NCBI RefSeq assembly: GCF_000003605.2 | Contig: NW_003109080.1 | Location: 567,861-599,107 of the forward strand | DNA length: 31,247 nucleotides | Direction of reading: 5' to 3' | From: Saccoglossus kowalevskii | Lineage: Eukaryota > Hemichordata > Enteropneusta > Harrimaniidae | Shown here: piece after piece, positions 30,450 through 31,247 of the stretch | How positions within the stretch are numbered: position 1 is the first letter of the stretch | How the letters are laid out: each line of letters starts with the position of its first letter | Made by a program: the position numbers and the translations under genes | Notes under the pieces: generated by a model | What the model was told of the DNA's origin: nothing | Seen by the model: only the letters and a program-made list of their open reading frames with translations | The model's database searches: none

Positions 30450-31247
30450 AGCAATGGCGTGCTCATAACCCTGAAGTGTTCACTTGTCATAAATCAACCA
30501 GTTTAATGGTTGTCAGGGATGTCTGGAGCATAAGTGAAATACAGCAATCTAGTGGCAGGTCTGAAGCATTTTCCAGCATTTAAAAGCCTGAATGCATAAA
30601 AAATGATATTTTTATTTTTATTGGACAACATCATATTAAACACTCCCTTTTATAGTACTGAACAGTACCCTTTACTAATACCTTCTTCATGACCACTTAC
30701 ATCTACCTACTGGGACAATTAATGGAACATTGACAAATGGAAGCTGCAGAAGCTCCAGTGCTTGCTAGAAAAGACTACATGTAAGCAAGTATTTCAGTTA
30801 TTTTTTTATTTATCATAAATTGCAACAAAACACAACTGGGGAAAGACACTTCAAAAACAAATGTTGCAACAAATTGCATGAGAAAATAATATATTCACCA
30901 TTTCACTATGGAATACTTATAATTTCACTTTTTGGGTATACAAATCAAATCAGCTGGGTTAAACTTTGTTGGATACCAATTCACTGCTTTTTACTTAGTG
31001 TTGACAGTTTGTCACTATTATACATAACATTGAAATGTCAATTCTTCACAGGTGGTAATGGATGGGTTCTGGTGTGACACTGACAGTGGGTGCTACATTA
31101 TTTTAACACAGTCTGGGGATAACCACCTTTCCTGCAAGAAAAAGAAAGTTGGAAGAGTCAAGATAAATTCTAATATTGTAACCATTGTTATGTTCTGTAA
31201 ATCATTTTGCATAGATCAATAAAAATATTTTTTTTTAAATTTACAGG
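30450..31247. other. No firm gene; possible exon signals on the plus strand
   Basis: AT-rich. A small frame at 30738-30779 (MEAAEAPVLARKDY) runs into a donor-like AT/GTAAGC. A later stretch after TTCTTCACAG (ending about 31051) stays open for over 40 codons (starting VMDGFWCDTDSGCY). The window ends with TTTTTTTTAAATTTACAG/G, a good acceptor context. These could be parts of a plus-strand host gene that continues past the window, but the reading phases of the first two do not join and no family is recognised. Confidence 0.3.

Overview
This is an AT-rich, repeat-laden stretch of an animal genome. Introns with consensus splice signals, Harbinger-type DNA transposons, a Ty3/gypsy fossil and two unclassified repeat-encoded protein families typical of marine invertebrates (I know such proteins from cnidarians, molluscs and echinoderms) all point to a non-vertebrate metazoan. 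The phylum cannot be fixed from the sequence. No bacterial features, rRNA, tRNA or CRISPR were seen, and no confident single-copy host gene was recognised. Almost everything interpretable is derived from mobile or multicopy elements.

Layout. (a) 1-1600: no recognised gene. (b) 1614-2482 (+): decayed Harbinger transposase, with a fragment of a coiled-coil accessory protein facing it tail to tail at 2859-2960 (-). (c) 3480-3965: first copy of a dispersed repeat whose second, diverged copy lies at 17990-18415. (d) 9050-6299 (-): a multi-exon gene of an unclassified repeat-encoded family. Two of its introns have consensus splice signals and matching phase, and its last exon carries a RING-H2-like cysteine/histidine cluster. 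(e) 11533-13014 (+): second, unrelated Harbinger transposase, missing its centre. (f) 15331-14151 (-): third and best preserved Harbinger-type transposase, with a coiled-coil accessory fragment just upstream on the same strand (15580-15437). (g) 19033-22981 (+): long broken copy of another unclassified family, with an N-terminal Cys segment, an HIEM/NYARW core, a PIN-nuclease-like segment and a CXC-type cysteine tail. (h) 23000-27058: no gene recognised. (i) 27119-28169: about 1 kb bounded by a 12-bp perfect inverted repeat and containing one intact 274-codon C2H2 zinc-finger frame (-). (j) 29688-30449 (-): end of a Ty3/gypsy pol gene, a fossil. (k) 30450-31247: nothing firm; possible exon signals at the far end.

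How it fits together. The window reads as a nest of insertions rather than a pathway. The three Harbinger transposases belong to clearly different lineages. Two of them keep traces of the second Harbinger protein (the MYB/SANT-like, coiled-coil DNA-binding partner). The families in (d) and (g) seem to share one core arrangement: a glycine-leucine-histidine motif followed by an aromatic, N/H-Y-x-R/K motif. They may be two branches of one poorly described superfamily of mobile-element proteins. Together with the zinc-finger element in (i), these are the most interesting items here.
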